Assembly (NCBI RefSeq): GCF_024979255.1
Contig: NZ_JANLCN010000001.1
Span: 496,001-560,000, forward strand
Source: Herbiconiux moechotypicola
GTDB taxonomy: Bacteria; Actinomycetota; Actinomycetes; Actinomycetales; Microbacteriaceae
DNA length: 64,000 nucleotides
Direction: 5' to 3'
Below are positions 50,694-64,000 of this stretch, one piece after another; the stretch's first letter is position 1; the number at the start of each line of letters is the position of its first letter. A model generated the notes under the pieces. It saw only the letters and a list, made by a program, of their open reading frames with translations. It was not told the DNA's origin and made no database searches. The translations under genes and the position numbers were made by a program.

Positions 50694-51511
50694 GCGAGAC
50701 CGTCACGCCCGTGTCACCGGTGACTCCCGTCTCCCCGGTCGCGAGCACCATCGCACGCGCCAACACCGACCGCGCCGGAGCCTTCGTCGGCTACCTCCCG
50801 GTCGGCTACCCGAGCCTCGACGCCAGCGTCGACGCCGCGGTCGCCCTGGTCGAGAACGGCGTCGACGTGCTCGAGCTCGGCATCCCGTACTCCGACCCGG
50901 TGATGGACGGCCCGGTCATCCAGGCCGCCACCGTCGCGGCACTCGAGGGCGGGGTTCGGCTGCGCGACGCCTTCACCGCCGTGGAGCGCATCCGTGCCCG
51001 CGTCGACGCGCCCGTGCTGCTCATGACGTATTGGAACCCCGTGCTGCAGTACGGGGTCGACCGCTTCGCCGACGACCTGGTCTCGGCCGGAGGCGCCGGA
51101 CTCATCACCCCCGACCTCACGGTCGACTCCGGTGCCGACTGGCTGGCCGCGAGTGACCGCACCGGGCTCGACCGCGTCTTCCTGGCCGCGCCCACCTCGA
51201 GCGACGAGCGCCTGCGCCTCGCGATCGAGCACAGCCGGGGCTTCGTCTACACGGTCTCGACCATGGGCATCACCGGCGCCCGGGCCGATCTCGACGCCGC
51301 GGCCCGCACCCTCGTGTCGCGCCTGCGCGAGCAGGGCGCCGACAGCCTCGCGGTCGGCATCGGCGTGTCGACGGCCGAGCAGATCGCCGAGATCCTGGGC
51401 TACGCCGACGGCGCGATCGTGGGCTCGGCCCTCGTGCGAGCGCTCGCGGAGGGCGGTGTTCCGGCCGTGGGCCGCCTCGCCGCCGAGCTCGCGAAGGGCA
51501 CCGGACGCTAG
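50690..51511 (+). CDS. trpA: Tryptophan synthase alpha chain
   Basis: 273 residues. It releases indole from indole-glycerol phosphate. The N-terminus has an unusual repeat [15 protein letters not shown] before the barrel starts at [16 protein letters not shown]. The catalytic Glu is in [20 protein letters not shown], and the second acid is in [14 protein letters not shown]-type sequence. [16 protein letters not shown] is the phosphate-binding loop. It ends the trp block; a promoter for gltB begins within 20 bases of its stop. Confidence 0.97.
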
Positions 51512-51528
51512 CGGCTCCGCGCGGGGGG

Positions 51529-51534
51529 TAGAAT
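51529..51534 (+). promoter_or_regulatory. -10 box for gltBD
   Basis: TAGAAT lies 17 bases after the trpA stop. It predicts transcription from about 51541 and a leader of about 174 bases before gltB, the longest untranslated stretch in the window. Confidence 0.5.
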
Positions 51535-51575
51535 CGATCGACTCGAACCGCGCGCCACAAGTGATGTCGGAACGA

Positions 51576-51652
51576 GGTGCCCGTTCGCGCGAGCACAGCA
51601 CCAGGCGCGAACGCATCCGTTCACCACACGGTCCACACCGCCGGTGGGCACC
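51576..51652 (+). promoter_or_regulatory. Structured leader of gltB
   Basis: GGTGCCC (51576-51582) is complementary to GGGCACC (51646-51652), enclosing a perfect 9-bp hairpin CGTTCGCGC (51582-51590) with GCGCGAACG (51605-51613). The two elements share one base, so they may stack or compete. The rest of the 203-base gap shows no open frame or tRNA. It could be a nitrogen-responsive RNA; no known riboswitch class was recognised. Confidence 0.45.
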
Positions 51653-51714
51653 CTGAAATCCTGATGGGCCATCGGCGTCCCAGCTCCCCTTGAATCACGG
51701 AGAGGACGGTTTCC

Positions 51715-57748
<6,034 letters not shown>

Positions 57749-57833
57749 TAGCCTCCCCTCGACATCACCTGACTCCGACTCCACCACCACCACACCATGC
57801 GCTCCGGCGCAGATTTGGGAGCAGTACACACAG

Positions 57834-59279
57834 ATGAGACGCGCGAAAATCGTCGCAACCCTCGGCCCGGCGACCTCGAGTTACGAGACCATCCGGGCCA
57901 TCATCGACGCCGGTGTCGACGTCGCCCGCATGAACCTCAGCCACGGCAGCTACGACGTGCACGAGGAGGTCTACCGCAACGTGCGCCAGGCGGCCGACGA
58001 CTCCGGCCGTGCGGTGGCTGTGCTGGTCGACCTGCAGGGCCCGAAGATCCGTCTCGGCAAGTTCGAGAACGGCCCGTACGAGCTCGCCGAGGGCGACATC
58101 TTCAAGATCACCATCGAAGACATCATCGGCACCAAGGAGATCTCCTCCACCACGTTCAAGGGTCTCCCCGGCGACGTGAAGCCGGGCGACCCCCTCCTCA
58201 TCGACGACGGCAAGGTCGGACTCCGCGTGCTCGAGACCGACGGCACCGTCGTCACCACCCGCGTCGAGGTGCCGGGAGCGGTCTCCAACAACAAGGGCAT
58301 CAACCTCCCCGGCGTCGCGGTCAACGTGCCCGCGATGAGCGAGAAAGACGTCGCCGACCTGCGTTGGGGTCTCGGCCTCGGCGCCGACTACATCGCGCTC
58401 TCCTTCGTGCGCAACGCCGCCGACGTGGTCGACGTGCACCGCATCATGGACGAGGAGGGCCGCCGTGTGCCCGTCATCGCCAAGATCGAGAAGCCGCAGG
58501 CGGTCGACAACCTCGAGGAGATCATCGACGCCTTCGACGGCATCATGGTCGCCCGCGGAGACCTCGGCGTCGAGCTGCCGCTTGAGGCGGTGCCGATCGT
58601 GCAGAAGCGCGCGGTGGAGCTCTCCCGCCGCATGGCCAAGCCCGTCATCGTGGCCACCCAGGTGCTCGAGTCGATGATCTCGTCGCCGCGCCCCACCCGC
58701 GCCGAAGCCTCCGACTGCGCCAACGCGGTGCTCGACGGCGCCGACGCGGTCATGCTCTCCGGCGAGACGAGCGTGGGCGAGTTCCCGGTCATCACGGTGC
58801 AGACGATGGCGCGCATCATCGAATCCACCGAGGAGCACGGCCTGGAGCGCATCCCGGCCCTCGGCACCAAGCCCCGCACCCAGGGCGGCGCGGTCACGCT
58901 CGCCGCCGCCGAGGTGGGCGACTTCGTGGGCGCCAAGTTCCTCTGCGTGTTCACGGAGTCGGGTGACTCGGTGCGCCGCATGACCCGTCTTCGCTCGACC
59001 ATCCCCATCCTGGGCTTCACCCCGCTGCCGGGCATCCGCAACCGCATGGCGCTCAGCTGGGGCGTGCAGTCCTACCTCGTGCCCCGGGTGACGCACTCCG
59101 ACGAGCTCATGGTGCAGGTCGACGACGTGCTGCTCGGCCTCGGCCGCGCTCAGCTCGGCGACAAGGTGATCGTCATCTCCGGGTCCCCTCCCGGCATCGC
59201 GGGCACCACCAACGACATGCGGGTGCACATCATCGGTTCGGCGCACAACCCGCTGAAACCCGACACCTTCGACACCTGA
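57834..59279 (+). CDS. pyk: Pyruvate kinase
   Basis: 481 residues, ATG with TTGGGAGCAG upstream. It makes ATP and pyruvate from phosphoenolpyruvate and ADP. The N-terminus RRAKIVATLGPATSS, substrate motif VARMNLSHGSYDVH, LVDLQGPKIRLG, active site VPVIAKIEKPQAVDNLEEII and MVARGDLGVELPLE are all present, with DAVMLSGETSVGEFP further on. The C-terminal allosteric domain is complete. The 85-base gap before it contains only a CAC-rich stretch and no clear promoter. A hairpin terminator follows. Confidence 0.98.
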   Translation: MRRAKIVATLGPATSSYETIRAIIDAGVDVARMNLSHGSYDVHEEVYRNVRQAADDSGRAVAVLVDLQGPKIRLGKFENGPYELAEGDIFKITIEDIIGTKEISSTTFKGLPGDVKPGDPLLIDDGKVGLRVLETDGTVVTTRVEVPGAVSNNKGINLPGVAVNVPAMSEKDVADLRWGLGLGADYIALSFVRNAADVVDVHRIMDEEGRRVPVIAKIEKPQAVDNLEEIIDAFDGIMVARGDLGVELPLEAVPIVQKRAVELSRRMAKPVIVATQVLESMISSPRPTRAEASDCANAVLDGADAVMLSGETSVGEFPVITVQTMARIIESTEEHGLERIPALGTKPRTQGGAVTLAAAEVGDFVGAKFLCVFTESGDSVRRMTRLRSTIPILGFTPLPGIRNRMALSWGVQSYLVPRVTHSDELMVQVDDVLLGLGRAQLGDKVIVISGSPPGIAGTTNDMRVHIIGSAHNPLKPDTFDT

Positions 59280-59296
59280 TCGCGCAAGCTCAGGTT

Positions 59297-59337
59297 TGGG
59301 CCAAGATTCGATCAGGAGTTGATCGGGTCTTGGCCCA
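59297..59337 (+). terminator. Hairpin terminator after pyk
   Basis: TGGGCCAAGA (59297-59306) pairs perfectly with TCTTGGCCCA (59328-59337). An inner CGATC/GATCG pair (59309-59313, 59321-59325) extends the stem. It starts 17 bases after the pyk stop. A TTT follows 5 bases later; no long T-tract. Confidence 0.8.
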
Positions 59338-59365
59338 GCCTCGTTTCGGGGCGGATGCGCGCTGC

Positions 59366-59371
59366 TAGATT
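59366..59371 (+). promoter_or_regulatory. Candidate -10 box for the lipoprotein gene
   Basis: TAGATT lies 58 bases before the lipoprotein ATG and after the pyk terminator, so the gene is expected to have its own transcript. Confidence 0.4.
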
Positions 59372-59429
59372 TCGGGAGTCCCACCGCTCGGTGGGCCCCT
59401 CCGCCGTCACGAAACGAAAGTGTGCCGAC

Positions 59430-60203
59430 ATGCCCAGCAAGCGCCTCGCCCTCCGCACCCTCGGTGCCGTTGCCGTCGTCGCGACCGCCGTCTCCCTCTC
59501 CGGATGCTCGACGATCATGCCGCTGTTCGGCATCCAGCCGACCGTTCCCGGCAACTCCGCGCAGACCGGCACCACCTCGGGCACGACGTCGGACAGCGCC
59601 ACCTCGGCCGAGCTGCAGTTCGCCTCCGTGTTCACCGACATGGGCTCCGTGCACCCCACCGTCGACATCGCCGACCAGCTCGCGCTGCAGCTCGACGTGT
59701 GGACCGAGCAGAAGACCCACGACTGGACCCCACTCGCCGACAAGCGCTTCTCGTTCGTGATCGGCGTATACGACAACCGCGTGCCGGCCGAGGCCTCGTT
59801 CGACCAGAAGCGCCGGGTGTACATGTCGAACATCACGGTGACCGCCCAGACCACCACCGCATCCGGAACCGTCGAGACGCCGTACACGCTCAACACCGAC
59901 CCCATCAAGGTCACCCTCGACCCCGAGGCGCTGCGCTCCGACCAGGGGCTGGGGCTGCTGATCACCTCGCCCAAGGGCGGGTTCCAGCTCGAGTCGCAGC
60001 AGATCGGCGTGCTGGCCGGCGACACCCAGGGTGTGATGCTCGACTTCGCGATGCAGATCTCCTACGAGAACGCGCCGTTGTCGAACACGTACACCACCCA
60101 GGTGGTGCACCAGTACGTGCCGATCGCCATCTTCTCCGAGGCCGCCGCAGCGGCCGCCACGCCCACGCCGACGCCGACCGTGACGCCCACGCCCATCCCC
60201 TAG
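59430..60203 (+). CDS. Secreted lipoprotein of unknown function
   Basis: 257 residues with GAAACGAAAG upstream of ATG. The signal peptide is MPSKRLALRTLGAVAVVATA and the lipobox VSLSGC places the lipidated residue at Cys26. A Thr/Ser-rich spacer leads into a single beta-rich domain (KRFSFVIGVYDNRVPAEAS, RRVYMSNITVTAQTTTASG, DTQGVMLDFAMQISYEN). The C-terminus is an unusual Pro/Thr tail of repeated PTPT units ending TPTPIP. I do not recognise the domain. The stop codon directly abuts the 3' end of a convergent tRNA-Leu gene. Confidence 0.85.
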   Translation: MPSKRLALRTLGAVAVVATAVSLSGCSTIMPLFGIQPTVPGNSAQTGTTSGTTSDSATSAELQFASVFTDMGSVHPTVDIADQLALQLDVWTEQKTHDWTPLADKRFSFVIGVYDNRVPAEASFDQKRRVYMSNITVTAQTTTASGTVETPYTLNTDPIKVTLDPEALRSDQGLGLLITSPKGGFQLESQQIGVLAGDTQGVMLDFAMQISYENAPLSNTYTTQVVHQYVPIAIFSEAAAAAATPTPTPTVTPTPIP

Positions 60204-60286
60204 TACCGGTGGTGGGACTCGAACCCACACGCCCTCACGGACAGCGCATTTTGAGTGCGCCGCGTCTGCCATTCCGCCACACCGGC
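60204..60286 (-). tRNA. tRNA-Leu (anticodon CAA)
   Basis: An 83-base class II tRNA on the minus strand. The acceptor arm GCCGGTG pairs with CACCGGT (one G-U at the end), with A as discriminator. The anticodon stem-loop reads GCGCACTCAAAATGCGC with CAA, decoding UUG. A long variable arm follows, and TGGGTTCGAGTCCCACC forms the T-arm. CCA is not encoded. No base separates it from the convergent lipoprotein gene. Confidence 0.95.
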
Positions 60287-60304
60287 CTGCTACGAGCGAG
60301 GTCA

Positions 60305-60310
60305 AGAATA
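60305..60310 (-). promoter_or_regulatory. Candidate -10 box for tRNA-Leu
   Basis: TATTCT on the minus strand lies 18 bases before the tRNA 5' end, predicting a short 5' leader. It is only three bases from the plus-strand -10 box of the regulator gene, so the two promoters back onto each other. Confidence 0.4.
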
Positions 60311-60313
60311 CCG

Positions 60314-60319
60314 TAGGGT
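60314..60319 (+). promoter_or_regulatory. -10 box for a probable leaderless response-regulator transcript
   Basis: TAGGGT lies exactly 6 bases before the GTG at 60326. No Shine-Dalgarno is present. Confidence 0.55.
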
Positions 60320-60325
60320 TGAAAC

Positions 60326-60931
60326 GTGACTGACCAAGAACCAACGACCATCGCGCCCCGCCGCGTAGTGGTGGCCGAAGACGAATCCCTGATCCGCCTC
60401 GACATCGTCGAGATCCTGCGAGACAACGGGTTCGAGGTCGTCGGTGAGGCCGGAGACGGCGAGACCGCGGTCGCCCTGGCCACCGAGCTCCGCCCCGACC
60501 TCGTCATCATGGACGTGAAGATGCCCCAGCTCGACGGTATCTCGGCGGCCGAGCGCCTCTCGAAAGACCACATCGCCCCGGTCGTGCTGCTCACCGCCTT
60601 CAGCCAGAAGGAGCTCGTGGAGCGGGCCACCGAGGCCGGTGCCCTGGCCTACGTGGTGAAGCCGTTCACCCCCAACGACCTGCTGCCGGCGATCGAGATC
60701 GCCCTCTCGCGCTACGCGCAGATCATCACCCTCGAGGCCGAGGTCGCCGACCTGGTCGAGCGCTTCGAGACCCGCAAGCTCGTCGACCGGGCCAAGGGCC
60801 TGCTCAACGAGAAGATGGGGCTCACCGAGCCCGAGGCGTTCCGCTGGATCCAGAAGGCGTCGATGGACCGCCGGCTCACCATGCACGACGTGGCGCAGGC
60901 GATCATCGAGCAGCTGAGCCCGAAGAAGTAG
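60326..60931 (+). CDS. pdtaR: ANTAR-domain response regulator, PdtaR-like
   Basis: 201 residues with GTG start. The receiver domain has the acidic pocket in VVVAEDESLIRLD, phospho-acceptor Asp63 in DLVIMDVKMPQLDG, and the conserved Thr/Lys in VLLTAFSQKE and AYVVKPFTP. The C-terminal ANTAR domain (about 140-198) contains RKLVDRAKGLLNEKMGLTEP and AFRWIQKASMDRRLTM. ANTAR proteins bind paired RNA hairpins to prevent termination. It matches PdtaR of mycobacteria, whose kinase PdtaS is coded elsewhere; none is nearby here. Confidence 0.93.
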   Translation: MTDQEPTTIAPRRVVVAEDESLIRLDIVEILRDNGFEVVGEAGDGETAVALATELRPDLVIMDVKMPQLDGISAAERLSKDHIAPVVLLTAFSQKELVERATEAGALAYVVKPFTPNDLLPAIEIALSRYAQIITLEAEVADLVERFETRKLVDRAKGLLNEKMGLTEPEAFRWIQKASMDRRLTMHDVAQAIIEQLSPKK

Positions 60932-60950
60932 GGGCTCGGTTCTCTCGGCG

Positions 60951-61415
60951 CTAGCTCTTCTCGAAGACCTGGTTCGGCCGTCGGTCCTTGATGATGTTCG
61001 TGATGCGGACCGTTGAGAGCCGGCGGCCGTTCTCGTCGTCGACCTCGATCTGGTGGGTCGTGAGGCTGCGGCCGAGGTGGATGGCGGTGCAGGTGCCGAT
61101 CACCCAGCCCTGAGTGGCCGAGCCGGAGTGGCTGGCGTTGATCTCGATGCCCATCGCCACCTTCTCGGGGCCGGCGTGCAGGTTCGCCGCGGTCGAGCCG
61201 AGGCTCTCGGCCAGCACCACGTAAGCGCCGCCGTGCACCAGGCCGAGCGGCTGCGTGTTGCCCTCCACGGGCATCCTGGCCACCGAGCGCTCGGCGCTCA
61301 GCTCGAGGAACTGGATGCCCATCCGCTCGGCCAGGGCGCCGATGCCGCGGTAGCCGAACACCTCCATCACGTCGATCGGGAGGGGCTCCTGGGCAGCCGT
61401 TTCTGAGGTCGTCAT
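60951..61415 (-). CDS. Hotdog-fold (PaaI-type) thioesterase
   Basis: 154 residues on the minus strand. The hotdog core shows MPVEGNTQPLGLVHGGAYVVLAESLGS-type sequence (about 68-94) with the catalytic acidic residue in VLAESLGS and the preceding HGG turn. INASHSGSATQGWVIGTCT is the second strand region. It probably hydrolyses aromatic or short acyl-CoA; the substrate cannot be named. It lies between the convergent regulator and the divergent polA gene. Confidence 0.9.
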   Translation of the reverse strand: MTTSETAAQEPLPIDVMEVFGYRGIGALAERMGIQFLELSAERSVARMPVEGNTQPLGLVHGGAYVVLAESLGSTAANLHAGPEKVAMGIEINASHSGSATQGWVIGTCTAIHLGRSLTTHQIEVDDENGRRLSTVRITNIIKDRRPNQVFEKS

Positions 61416-61456
61416 CGATGGGGATCCTGTCTCGAGTGGCTGTCGGAGGCCGTGTG

Positions 61457-61462
61457 TAGGCT
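61457..61462 (+). promoter_or_regulatory. -10 box for a probable leaderless polA transcript
   Basis: TAGGCT lies exactly 6 bases before the GTG at 61469, the start chosen for polA. Confidence 0.55.
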
Positions 61463-61468
61463 TGCCGT

Positions 61469-64000
61469 GTGCCGGACAAAGAACAGCCTACCCTCCTCGT
61501 CATCGACGGTCATTCGCTCGCGTTCCGGGCCTTCTACGCCCTCCCGGTCGACAGCTTCCAGACCCGTGACGGCCAGCACACCAACGCCATCCACGGCTTC
61601 CTGGCCATGTTCATCAACCTCCTCAAGGCCGAGAAGCCCACCCACCTGGCGGTGGCGTTCGACATCTCCCGGCACTCCTTCCGCACCCGCGAATACGCCG
61701 ACTACAAGGGCACCCGCGGCGAGACGCCGTCGGAGTTCGTGGGCCAGGTGCCTCTCCTCAAGGAGTGCCTGCACGCGCTCGGAGTGACCACTCTCGAGAA
61801 GGAGGACTTCGAGGCCGACGACATCCTCGCCACCCTCGCCTCCCAGGGCCGCGCCGAGGGGTTCCGCGTGCTGGTGGTCTCGGGCGATCGCGACACCATC
61901 CAGCTCGTGAACGACGACGTCACCCTGCTCTACCCCTCGCGCCAGGGGGTCTCCGACCTCACCCGCTACGACGTGGCGAAGGTGCACGACCGCTACGGCA
62001 TCCGCCCCGAGCAGTACCCCGAGATCGCGGCGCTCGTCGGCGAGACCAGCGACAATCTGCCCGGCATCCCCAAGGTGGGCGAGAAGACAGCGCTGAAGTG
62101 GCTGAACCAGTTCGGCTCGCTCGACGCCATCCTCGAGCACCGGGACGAGATCACCGGCGTGGTGGGCAACAACCTGCGGGAGTACGCCGACAACGCGATC
62201 CGCAACCGCAAGCTCAACCGGCTGCTCACCGACGTCGAGCTGCCGGTCGGCCCGGCCGATCTCGAACGGCGCCCCGCCGACGAGCAGCAGGTGCGCGAGG
62301 TCTTCGCCCGGCTCGAGTTCCGCACCCTGCTCGACCGGGTGCTCAAGCTCGAGGGCTTCGGGGGAGACTCCGAGGTGGGGCAGGCTGCGGCGGCCGCTGC
62401 CGCGGCAGCGGTGCAGAACGCGCCGACCCCGGTGACGCTGCTCGACGAGGAGCTGACGGGCTGGTTCGGGCGTCAGGGCGACTCGCCCGTCGCCGTGCAG
62501 GTGGAGACCATCGACGGCTTCCCCGTGGGAGTGGGGCTCGGCACCTCCACGGAGACGGTCTTCCTCCCGTGGATCCCGAACAGCCCCGACTACACACCCT
62601 TGGAGAGCTGGCTCGCGGGACCGAGCCCCAAGATCCTGTTCGACGCCAAGAAGCAGATCAAGGCGCTCTCCGCCGCCGGGCTGCCGCTCGGCGGCCTCGC
62701 GTTCGACCCGGTCATCGCCGCCTGGCTGCTGAAGCCCGACTCCAGCGCCGACCGCTCGCTGGCCCAGCTGGTCGACCGGCATCTGCTCGAGACCCTCCCC
62801 ACCCCCGACCCGAACCAGCTCGTGCCCGAGACCGACACGGCCTTCGGGCCGGCCGAGGAGGCCTGGTACGTGTGGCGGGTCGCCGAGGCGCTCACCGCCC
62901 TGCTCGACGAGCGCACCCAGCGGGTGCTCACCGAGATCGAGCTGCCCGTGCTGCAGGTGCTCGCCCGGATGGAGCTCACGGGTGTCACGGTGAGCCACAG
63001 CCAGCTCTCGGCGCTGTCGACCGAGCTCGGCGAGACCGCGGCGGGCATCGCCACGGAGGCGTTCGGCATCATCGGGCGCGAGGTGAACCTCGGTTCGCCC
63101 AAGCAGCTCCAGGAGGTGCTCTTCGACCAGCTCGACATGCCGAAGACGCGTGCCACCAAGACGGGCTACTCCACCGACGCCGGGGCGCTGGCCGATCTGC
63201 AGGCCACCAACCCGCATCCGTTCCTGGGCCTGCTGCTCGCGCACCGTGACGCCACGAAGCTGCGGCAGATCATCGAGAGCGTCGACAAGGCCATCGCCCC
63301 CGACCACCGGGTGCACACCACCTACGTGCAGACCGGCTCGTCGACAGGGCGCATCTCGTCGACCGACCCGAACCTGCAGAACATCCCGGTGCGCACCGAG
63401 GAGAGCCGGCGCATCCGTCAGGCCTTCCAGGTGGGCGAGGGCTACGAGACCCTGCTCACGGCCGACTACTCGCAGATCGAGATGCGCATCATGGCGCACC
63501 TCTCCGGAGACAGCGGGCTGATCGACGCGTTCCACTCCGGTGAAGACCTGCACCGCTTCGTGGGCGCTCGCATCTTCTCGGTCGACCCGGCCGACGTCAC
63601 GCCGATCATGCGCACCAAGGTGAAGGCCATGTCGTACGGCCTCGCCTACGGGCTCTCGGCCTTCGGTCTCTCGAAGCAGCTGCGCATCGAGACCGCCGAG
63701 GCGAAGCAGCTCATGACCGACTACTTCGAGCGTTTCGGCGGGGTGCGCGACTACCTGCGCAACGTGGTGGTGCAGGCCAAGGTCGACGGCTACACCGAGA
63801 CCATCTTCGGGCGCCGACGGCCGTTCGCGAACCTCAACAGCGCCAACCGGGTGCTGCGCGACAACGACGAGCGCGCCGCCCTCAACGCGCCCATCCAGGG
63901 CACGGCGGCCGACATCATCAAGCTCGCCATGATCGACATCGACGCCGACATCGCGGCGGGCGGGCTGCGCTCGCGCATGCTGCTGCAGGTGCACGACGAG
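61469..64000 (+). CDS. polA: DNA polymerase I, N-terminal 844 residues
   Basis: The window holds 844 codons; the gene runs on. The GTG at 61469 is the only start that precedes LLVIDGHSLAFRAFYALP in frame. The 5'-3' exonuclease is complete (DFEADDILATLAS, VSGDRDTIQLV, SDNLPGIPKVGEKTA). The middle 3'-5' domain lacks the DEDD acids: the DxE site reads VAVQVETID and the second site ILFDAKKQIKAL, so proofreading is probably lost, as in other actinobacterial PolA. Polymerase motifs A (TADYSQIEMRIMAHLS), B (RTKVKAMSYGLAYGL) and the start of C (LLQVHDE) are intact. Confidence 0.97.
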   Translation, partial: MPDKEQPTLLVIDGHSLAFRAFYALPVDSFQTRDGQHTNAIHGFLAMFINLLKAEKPTHLAVAFDISRHSFRTREYADYKGTRGETPSEFVGQVPLLKECLHALGVTTLEKEDFEADDILATLASQGRAEGFRVLVVSGDRDTIQLVNDDVTLLYPSRQGVSDLTRYDVAKVHDRYGIRPEQYPEIAALVGETSDNLPGIPKVGEKTALKWLNQFGSLDAILEHRDEITGVVGNNLREYADNAIRNRKLNRLLTDVELPVGPADLERRPADEQQVREVFARLEFRTLLDRVLKLEGFGGDSEVGQAAAAAAAAAVQNAPTPVTLLDEELTGWFGRQGDSPVAVQVETIDGFPVGVGLGTSTETVFLPWIPNSPDYTPLESWLAGPSPKILFDAKKQIKALSAAGLPLGGLAFDPVIAAWLLKPDSSADRSLAQLVDRHLLETLPTPDPNQLVPETDTAFGPAEEAWYVWRVAEALTALLDERTQRVLTEIELPVLQVLARMELTGVTVSHSQLSALSTELGETAAGIATEAFGIIGREVNLGSPKQLQEVLFDQLDMPKTRATKTGYSTDAGALADLQATNPHPFLGLLLAHRDATKLRQIIESVDKAIAPDHRVHTTYVQTGSSTGRISSTDPNLQNIPVRTEESRRIRQAFQVGEGYETLLTADYSQIEMRIMAHLSGDSGLIDAFHSGEDLHRFVGARIFSVDPADVTPIMRTKVKAMSYGLAYGLSAFGLSKQLRIETAEAKQLMTDYFERFGGVRDYLRNVVVQAKVDGYTETIFGRRRPFANLNSANRVLRDNDERAALNAPIQGTAADIIKLAMIDIDADIAAGGLRSRMLLQVHDE

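Noticed and set aside
51541-51714. gltB leader as a tRNA or known riboswitch
   Set aside because: No T-arm or cloverleaf, and no match to a riboswitch core I know; kept only as an unclassified structured leader.
57749-57833. CAC-rich stretch before pyk as a repeat or small gene
   Set aside because: Only a short run of CCACCACCACCA; no start, stop or structure that is convincing.
61467-61469. Alternative GTG two bases before the polA start
   Set aside because: It is in another frame and gives no PolA sequence.

Overview
This is core chromosome of a high-GC actinobacterium, most likely a member of Microbacteriaceae. The gene order, the GTG starts with ATGA overlaps and a strong GGATGCG/CGCATCC word bias all point that way. 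The family is an inference from gene order and word use; no 16S rRNA is present. No insertion sequence, prophage or CRISPR array was seen. The only mobile-type module is a vapBC pair. Coding density is very high: no gap exceeds about 205 bases, and most genes overlap their neighbours by 1-8 bases.

Layout. 1-1847: end of ruvC, then ruvA and ruvB (Holliday-junction processing). 1926-7438: yajC-secD-secF (protein export) and rel ((p)ppGpp). 7469-10167 (minus strand): an AbiEi-like hypothetical gene, a DUF349 protein and a membrane-anchored cyclophilin. 10228-17602: rarA, rpsD, two small membrane-anchored proteins, alaS, ruvX, mltG. 17607-22895: shikimate genes aroE, aroC, aroK, aroB, aroQ, then efp and nusB, closed by a strong two-way terminator. 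22994-24910 (minus): a secreted choice-of-anchor protein with a LAATG sortase tail. 25100-37382: pyrR-pyrB-pyrC-PH protein-carA-carB-pyrF, an mIHF-guanylate kinase fusion, rpoZ, coaBC, metK. 37385-43181: priA, fmt, rsmB, a GNAT acetyltransferase, vapB, vapC. 43191-46153: rpe, hisE, hisG, hisF, hisI. 46150-51511: trpE, a trp-region membrane protein, a small membrane protein, trpC, trpB, trpA. 51715-59279: gltB, gltD, pyk. 59430-64000: a lipoprotein, tRNA-Leu(CAA), a PdtaR-like ANTAR regulator, a thioesterase and the first 844 codons of polA.

How the genes work together. The shikimate block feeds chorismate to TrpE, and the his and trp genes share PRPP chemistry. No trpF is present, as expected for actinobacteria where PriA/HisA is bifunctional. 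GltBD supplies glutamate. The pyr cluster makes UMP precursors and appears controlled by PyrR through an RNA loop next to its own ribosome-binding site. The GMP side, through guanylate kinase, follows directly.

Most interesting signals: seven genes with a TANNNT box exactly 6 bases before the start codon (probable leaderless transcripts); the codon-distorting GGATGCG word on both strands; the mIHF-Gmk fusion; a two-way promoter core shared by rarA and the cyclophilin gene; structured leaders before rpsD and gltB; and a PriA without its ATPase motif. I did not find a convincing entirely new multi-gene system; the novelty lies in regulation and sequence-scale structure.
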